A stretch of 64,000 bases of DNA from positions 79,535,903 to 79,599,902 of the forward strand of contig OZ022499.1 of the NCBI GenBank assembly GCA_963989385.1, written 5' to 3'. This document shows positions 57,687 to 64,000 of this stretch, piece after piece. How positions within the stretch are numbered: position 1 is the stretch's first letter; each line of letters begins with the position of its first letter. Made by a program: the position numbers and the translations under genes. The notes below the pieces were generated by a model that did no database searches, was not told the DNA's origin, and was given only the letters and a program-made list of their open reading frames with translations. This DNA is from Ctena decussata. Lineage: Eukaryota; Mollusca; Bivalvia; Lucinida; Lucinidae.

Positions 57687-58805
57687 TTTGGATTCGCAGC
57701 AATCAGCGCCTGAATGTAATCCTAGCCAACAATAAGTGACGGCCTATGGGTAAGGTCCTACGACATGTTCCAAAAATGAATAGAAGGAACAGATATTTTC
57801 ATAGTCCAAGCAGATAATTTTGAAAAGGCAAATTATTTATTATTTTGTTGAAAGTAAAGCCGAGTTCTTAAGGGCGTGGTTGCAAGTATAACCAGATAAC
57901 GACCATCGTTTAGTGCTCGTTTGCTCAATTAGTGCTAGGAAGCGTGACTTTTTTGGTGGACTCGATTAACAACTATAAAACTATGTACCTGTTGGTTGCA
58001 CAGGTAACCGAACCCAACCAGCGGGCGCAGTCTATGCATATTTAGCTAACTAAATATGTGTGATAATAAGTATAGAATGCATATACTTTAAAAACTGAAG
58101 TAAATTGATATGCATGCATTGTCATTTCAACTATATTAAAATGAGAAGTTCACAATCTGAATAATATACCTGGTGATACTCTTAGATACTCTCCTACAAC
58201 AGAGCCTTCAATGAGGCACCATTATCTTCGTTGGATCTGCACATTGTCTCACTGTGTGAACTGATTGGAACATCAGTGGAAAATTACATGCTGACTAGTA
58301 AGCGTAGTCTGGTTATACATCGAGTGGACTTACATTCACGACAGGGATTGGGACGATTCTGCGGTCTAATTTTTTTATCTTACCAAAGATAAGTCCAAAG
58401 AAACCTGAGCAGACGGAGGAGGAGGTGTATTCCAGTCCATGGGATGAAGATGGATTAACAATGTTGGTCCCTATATATAAATGCGACATATGCATTGCAA
58501 AAGAATGATGAGTTCTGCTGTTCCTGTTTGGGAGAAGGAGGTATTTGTACAAACAGCATTAGACCACCAGTCTTACCTTTAAGACCCATATATAGAAGTA
58601 TAATGAGCTCTGAAGAAATGTCCTCTAAGAGCAAGAAACACAACAATGTAGAAAGGGAGAAATATTTGATGGTCAAATGTAAAAAAAACCCACATATTAT
58701 TCCGAGATCCCTCATCCCCACCAAACTATGAACACCTGTGAAACACAGTAAACCCCCTCCTTCAAATTCCTCCGAACTTTCTCACACACACGCTGTCTGA
58801 TATAT

Positions 58806-59395
58806 TCAGTTGACGTTTATTATTGTCAGGATGTGTTGGTGGTTTAAACAGAATGTTGAATCATCCTTTATTTTTTGCCAGAGATGGAACCTAAATGTAA
58901 ATGTCGCAAAAACTAAAGTTATTATTTTCAATAAGTCAGGAAAAATAATTAAGGGGTTTTCCTTTATGTATGACGTTCGAACTTTTGGGATTGTTAATTA
59001 GTATAAACACCTGGATGCCATTTTTAAGCCTTCTGATTCATTTTCAGAGGCTATGTATTTTTATGTAAAAAAGCCTCCATGGCATTATACTGCATAAGGA
59101 AAGCAGTTGCCTCTGAAAATAAGAACGTTGGACTTTTTCTTAAAATTGTATATAGATTGGGTTAAGCCTATTAACTCTACTGCAGTGTGGTGCTAAGGGA
59201 AAAGTATGCATACACTTTCATTCATAGAGCAAAAATACGATAAATTGGATATCGAAAAGATTCAGTTAAAATTTTGTAAGAGTTTACTTGGTGTACATAA
59301 GTCGGCAACTGGCATTCCCTCTTGCGATATTCTGTTTAAATATGTTCTGAAGAGTCATGTTTGTTTGCATGTATTAGAACTGAACAATAACTAAT
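58806..59395 (+). pseudogene. Decayed LINE reverse transcriptase fragment
   Basis: Three frames carry pieces of one RT C-terminal half: CQRWNLNVNVAKTKVIIFNK (about 58875-58935), FSEAM and AVASEN further on, then QKYDKLDIEKIQLKFCKSLL and GVHKSATGIP (about 59225-59320). Stops and frame changes make it non-functional. Confidence 0.7.
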
Positions 59396-59564
59396 TGATA
59401 TCCTACGCTTATAATAATGAGACTACATGTAGTTGTAATTCAGGATTTTGTCATAATATACTACTTTTAGTGAAAATAAATTTCTCTCACGTATGGGAAA
59501 ATCTGGGCCAGTATAAATTCTAGGACAAAAATAAGTACCTTTGCAAAAATTCGAATCAGTTTTC

Positions 59565-60202
59565 ATAAACTTTTTATTTAAAGAAGGTAGATACAGGAAA
59601 AGTAAAAAGTAGGCAATGATCAGGAATCAATACAATCAAATCCCACATCCCGCCCTCAAAAACAATAGGGAACCACACGGAAAAATTGACACAAGTTCAC
59701 GAAAGACACGCACGGTAAACCGAGTGAGCAGCTTTTCCCAAACAGGTGGTCATTCAGCTACCCTAATCAAAAACAGCATCAACATCTATTTTTATCTATG
59801 TTATTTTTAAGTTACAAAACAAAAGGCAGATTTAGTAGCAAAACAGGTGACCAAACCACCAAAGAGCATAGACAAGCGGACATAGCACAATGTAACATCA
59901 AGGAACCACAACAGAAGTACCGCCTTTAGTTTAGGACATTCAAGTAAGAAATGCTTCAGGTCTTCAGCTGCACCCAGGCAAAGGAGAAATTTGGACGAGA
60001 TTATATGTTTGTTAAACTTTGCGCGATTCGACGGGAGCATATATGTCAAAGTCAGGAGTTTCACCTTAACATGGGCCCTACACACGTCTCTGTGACTAAT
60101 ACTAGTTAGCTTCCAAGAGTTGTGAATTTGACCAACACCACATGAAGCGATGTTAAGATACTTCAATGATGACCTAGTACTGGCTTCTGTCTGCCATTGC
60201 AT
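59565..60202 (-). pseudogene. LINE 3' fragment, minus strand
   Basis: The minus frame encodes VKLLTLTYMLPSNRAKFNKH and then GAAEDLKHFLLECPKL, the Cys/His-type C-terminal motif found in some LINE ORF2 proteins. An AATAAA on the minus strand near 59573 would be its 3' end. It is in the opposite orientation to the neighbouring relic at 58806-59395. Confidence 0.6.
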
Positions 60203-60384
60203 TTCGACATACTTGTCAACCCCAACCTTAAATGCCTCTTTAAGCTTCCCCTTTTTAGGAAAGGCTCAAGGTTTTGCACCAGTTTAATATTCAATTGACA
60301 AGTACTTGGGATTTTTGGTTTTGTTATGCTCAGCTATAACACCAAAAGAAACCAACGCTTGGGGCAAGTCATTTATTTTCAGGT

Positions 60385-60555
60385 GTGTGTGTGTGTGGGG
60401 GGGGGGGGTACATTTAGGGGAGGGGGGGGAGGGGTCGGAATTCTTTTTGGTAATGTAATCGGGGGGGGGGGGTCGGAAATCAATATGCCTCGGAGCAGGG
60501 GGGTCATATATTTTATTAGGCATATTTGGGGTTGGGGGGGGGGGGGGGGAGCTCA
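60385..60555 (+). repeat. G-rich low-complexity block
   Basis: GTGTGTGTG followed by several runs of 8-14 G with ATTAGG-type gaps. The long frames here on both strands are compositional. Confidence 0.85.
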
Positions 60556-60839
60556 GAATTCTTCCATCAGTCTTCATTTTAAAAGTGTCTCAGCTACTGG
60601 GGGGGAAGCCCCCCAGACCCCCCATTACTGCAAAAATTTCACACTCTTTTCTTTCAAACTCAAAGACTTAGAGACATTTATAGAAATGACACACAAAACT
60701 TGGGCAGCTACTAGTATACCCAAAACAGATGTTATCACTGATTTGCTAGTAGAACAGTATGAAAGTGTCTATAAATTCATGTCAAGTAGATGATTTTGTT
60801 GTCAATTGAATTCGATGCATGCATTTGTGATATCAGCTC

Positions 60840-61448
60840 TCCAGGCGGTATACGACGATTCCTAAAGAATCTTCAGTACGGCGTACGATTCAAAGGGAAC
60901 GGCGCCGAAATCTGCTACCTCTTCCAAAAAATGCTTCTGAAATAGTTATCGAGGGAAAATGGAGAGAAACTTCTAATGGAGAAGATTGGTTAATTTTCGA
61001 TGAAAACGTTGAAGGTGGAAGGGTTTTGATATACTTGACGGCTCAGAATCTGTATCATTTGTCTTGCTCAAAACATGGTACGGTGACGGGACTTTTTCTG
61101 TATTCCCGCCATTTTTTAAACAGTTATACACCATTCACGGAGAATACCTCGCTACCATTTTCCAATGGTTTCCAATGGTTTTCTGTCTGCTACCAAAGAA
61201 AAGCAGTGAAACATACACGCACAGCTGTGTTTACAATTATCAAAGACAAAATGGAATCCCTTGGTATGAGCATTGAAATCCAAACATTTAGGTCAGACTT
61301 TGAAACCGCGGCGTATAGTTCTATGAGATCCTTGTTTCCTCAGATCAATATTAAATGCTGCTTTTTTTACTTTAAGGGGCAAACTGGCGCAAAATTTCTG
61401 AACTCGGTCTTCGAATTAAGTGCGTTGAGGACCTTGATTTCAGCTTGA
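60840..61448 (+). pseudogene. MULE-type transposase, frameshifted
   Basis: Frame 1 gives IPKESSVRRTIQRERRRN, NASEIVIEGKWRE and VLIYLTAQNLYHLSCS. Near 61075 the homology moves to another frame (WYGDGTFSVFPPFFKQLYTI, HGEYLATIF, VFCLLPKKSSETYT). Near 61220 it returns to the first frame (TIIKDKMESLGM, RSDFETAAYSSMRSLFPQIN, KCCFFYFKGQ). DGTF, the SDFExA motif and CCFF-Y/H are the landmarks of the MULE DDE domain. Two frame shifts break it. No long terminal inverted repeats were found around it. Confidence 0.65.
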
Positions 61449-61679
61449 AGGTACGCATGTTCACGGCACTTTGTCCCTACCACCCGATGCTGTCCGTCAC
61501 GCCTTCAAGGAAATCAACCCTTACCAAAAAGATTCTTTGCCGCAAGGTTGCTGCAGCCTTGCTGCAACCTTTCCGCAATGAAATTCTGTGCCGGAAAACT
61601 ATGCCGATCTTTGCCACTAGAGGCAAGCTTTCGGCAAGCACCTGTGCCGCTAGCGGTGACTTCGCCATTGCATTGCCAG

Positions 61680-61860
61680 AAAGTATTAAATATCAGAAAC
61701 CTTGCTGATGCATTGCCAGAAACTTAAACTTTCTCCTTAACCTTACCAAAACTATGCCACAAACTTAGAATTTGGCTTGAAGTTAACCAAAACTTTGCCA
61801 TAAACTTATACTATGATTATCAAAGTGCCACAGCTTTGCCAGAAACTTTGAACAAATTTA
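61680..61860 (+). repeat. Short irregular repeat of TTTGCCAGAAACTT
   Basis: TTGCCAGAAACTTAAACTT, CAAAACTATGCCACAAACTT, AAAACTTTGCCATAAACTTA and GCTTTGCCAGAAACTTTG follow one another. I see no function. Confidence 0.5.
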
Positions 61861-62934
61861 GTTTGACATCGCTGTAACTGATTTTAAAACAACCAAACTT
61901 TAGTCTGCCAAAAAGTCAAAACTAAATTGTAACTTTTTAAACAGACATAATGAGTAACTAAAACTACCCTTGTTGCACTTACAGTTAAGGAATGTCGGGT
62001 CATTTTGAACTCTATGTTTAAGTTAGAAATGTCTGCGTACAACTCACATGTTCCTGTATTTGAATAACAGTTTAAAGCTGTAGGCCATCTACAATGCCCC
62101 CAAAGTTTATAAACATTTTAAAAAAAGTCATTTGGATTTCTGAATTATACATGTAATATGCCTATAATTTAATTAGTACTTATTTGGAGTAGTATTTTTT
62201 TCCACAGTTTGTACGTTATTCTAAATTTTCATTTTTTTATTTTATCATTTTTCATTTATTTCTCTTATTGTTTATTTTATTTATTTATTTTGGTTTTTAA
62301 CACTTGTCTATATGTAGTTCTAAACTGGAAAGCAGCAGGTGTGTTCAATTTTAGATGCACAATTTGTTACTGATAAGACAAGGAATAAATCTCCAGGGGC
62401 TCACAGTCCAGCCACTGGATGATGTAATATGACCAATCCCCATATTGGAAAGTCAACTAGGGTCATTAACACTAATTGATTTGTGCATATTGTGCTACCA
62501 TTCACTTAGAAAATAGGATTTTTAGAGAGTGTTATACATATTATACAGTGACTATGATCTGACTTCTTGTCCTTGGAATATTAAAATTGTGTTCTGATAA
62601 GCATTATTCTGATGAAACTTTTCAATGAGTTGATTGGTAAGTCTTATTTTCATTTGTATCATTTTTAAAATATGCTAAAATTTAATGACATGCAAGCTGC
62701 AGCTTTTATTATTCATACATATTCCAAGAGACTTGAAGAGAGCATGTTAAATGTTACTAGTAACTGAATGGCAAACAGTTCATCTTCTATATGCACTAAC
62801 TACACTGATATCCTCTAATGTCAGCATCCTGAGTTGGGGCTCAGCACAGGCATGGCTTTCCCATATATTGATAGTTGTTATATCTTGAGGACTGAGCAAA
62901 TGTTTTTTTTTTCTCTTGTCCTGGATGGTCAGTT

Positions 62935-63118
62935 TTGCGGTTTTATAGTCCTTTCAACAGTATTTGAGTCATATCGAGGGAATGAAAGGATGATAATGGA
63001 ATACTGCAGGTGCGCAGTGGAACCTTTCTTGAGATTGAAAAGATTTCCTTCTTTAGCTGGAATCGAACCCCGACTGCTAGCTTTGCATGCCTTTGCTTAA
63101 CCCACTGATACCGAGATC
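62935..63118 (-). mobile_element. tRNA-related SINE, minus strand
   Basis: Read on the minus strand it has GTGGGTTAAGC, then GGGGTTCGATTCCAGC (a B box), then the body GATATGACTCAAATACTGTT. A related body lies at 37650-37735. Confidence 0.6.
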
Positions 63119-63219
63119 CCCTCTTCTCTTGGGCCATTTGCTGTAAGTCAGTTTAGCATGAACATTTGATAGTTTTTCACTTGTATTCCACCAGAAATTC
63201 TGGATATCAGAACATTTTT

Positions 63220-63480
63220 CTATGGCATGCGGCCTTACTGTTTATCATTGTTTAAACATTTAAGATATCTTATATATTGATATCTTATAATCTGATATGC
63301 TATATTAGATATCTTAAACATAGATCTATCTTATATTTCATATAAGATATGTCAATTTAGGAAGAAGATACCTTATTAAAGTATATATTAAAGATATCTA
63401 ATATATGAATAATATATGTAATATAAGACCTCAAATATTTCAAGATACAAGATATCTCATTTAGAATTTTAAATGAGAGA
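63220..63480. repeat. AT-rich GATATCTTA block
   Basis: GATATCTTATATATTGATAT and many permutations (AGATATCTAATATATGA, AAGATATCTCATTTAG). Partly palindromic, no gene. Confidence 0.6.
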
Positions 63481-63601
63481 TGTCATAAGATCTATACCAA
63501 CAGATATCACATATGCATATGCAATAAGTCATCAAATACAAATAAGAGGGAAAAAATAAATGAGGGAAAATAGAAAAAGCCTTAACCCCAAATAAATATT
63601 T

Positions 63602-63836
63602 GAGCCGCGACACGAGAAAACCAGCAGTGTGGTTGTGTGCCCAACGAAGACTCTGATCAGCCTGGGCATCTCCCAGTCTCATCAGAGTCTTCGCTGTCCG
63701 CATAAAGGTAGCTTAGTCCCTTGGCTACCTTTTAAGCATTTAACAAAGAGTCTGGTCAAACTGGGCAAATGCCCAGGTTGATCTGAGTCTGCGCTGGGCG
63801 CACAACCACATTGTTGGTTTCTCGTGTCGCGGCTCA
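63602..63836. mobile_element. GAGCC palindromic MITE, copy 11
   Basis: Well conserved, GAGCCGCGACACGAGAAAAC to GGTTTCTCGTGTCGCGGCTC, near the window end. Confidence 0.87.
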
Positions 63837-64000
63837 TTTATGAACTGCCTTTAACCAATAACCAGAGGATTTTTTCTGCAAAGCTTGCCGAAGGCTTTCT
63901 GAAAATATTTATATGAATATTCATAGAATGTTTTTGACCATTTATGGTATGGCAGCCCTCTCACAAAGCTCGCCAGAGGTTTGCCAAAATATATTTTATG

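Larger units (their letters stand above)
57687..64000. other. Region upstream of the RDH-like gene
   Basis: No host coding exon was recognised. Two LINE relics, a broken MULE transposase, G-rich and AT-rich blocks, one SINE and one GAGCC MITE are present. The RDH-like promoter should lie just after 57686; no clear core motif was seen. Confidence 0.5.

Noticed and set aside
57280..57735. 151-codon plus-strand gene
   Set aside because: It is the antisense shadow of RDH-like exon 1 plus a repeat tail; no protein motif.
60326..60793. 155-codon Gly-rich protein
   Set aside because: Produced by long G-runs; the opposite strand gives a matching proline-rich frame.

Overview
This is eukaryotic, metazoan nuclear DNA. 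Exons are short, introns are long and AT-rich with GT..AG borders, and the non-coding DNA is packed with short foldback transposons. The repeat types (a GAGCCGCGACACGA foldback, 'GCTCGCCTGAAC' and 'TCACCTGAGCACGAAGTGCTC' long repeats, and a SINE carrying a 'GATATGACTCAAATACTGTT' body) and the protein similarities suggest a bivalve mollusc, possibly a venerid-type clam. The species is an inference.

Two protein-coding genes can be reconstructed exon by exon, and they converge tail to tail. (1) On the + strand, 608-37416 holds 22 coding exons of the WD-repeat protein WDR27. They join in one frame for 2577 nt (858 residues plus stop). The 5' end lies outside the window. An AATAAA lies about 130 bp past the stop. 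(2) On the - strand, 57686-41956 holds seven exons of a membrane-anchored short-chain dehydrogenase/reductase of the retinol dehydrogenase 11/12/13/14 type. They join into 1050 nt (349 residues plus stop) and look complete. About 4.5 kb of repeat-rich DNA separates the two stop codons. Upstream of the dehydrogenase (57.7-64 kb) I see no host gene, only LINE relics, a broken MULE transposase, G-rich runs, a SINE and AT-rich DNA.

Mobile DNA makes up much of the rest. There are 11 copies of one ~235-bp palindromic element, about 20 copies or fragments of a second element ending in TTAAGGTG/CACCTTAA, and several smaller hairpin families. Two hAT-like non-autonomous elements are present, one with a perfect 8-bp target duplication. 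A TA-flanked mariner-like element has perfect 27-bp ends, and a 1.1-kb foldback has perfect 66-bp ends. There are nested multi-kilobase repeats with internal tandem arrays, one 5'-truncated LINE with an intact reverse transcriptase segment, and two decayed LINE pieces.

The most interesting points are two minisatellites grown out of WDR27 splice junctions. One is a 33-bp array at 29655-29836 that repeats an in-frame splice acceptor. The other, at 21189-22020, repeats an exon end plus its splice donor. Also notable are hairpin families whose stem sequence differs between copies while pairing is kept, and the replacement of the usual catalytic serine by alanine in the dehydrogenase. I saw no clearly new multi-gene system.
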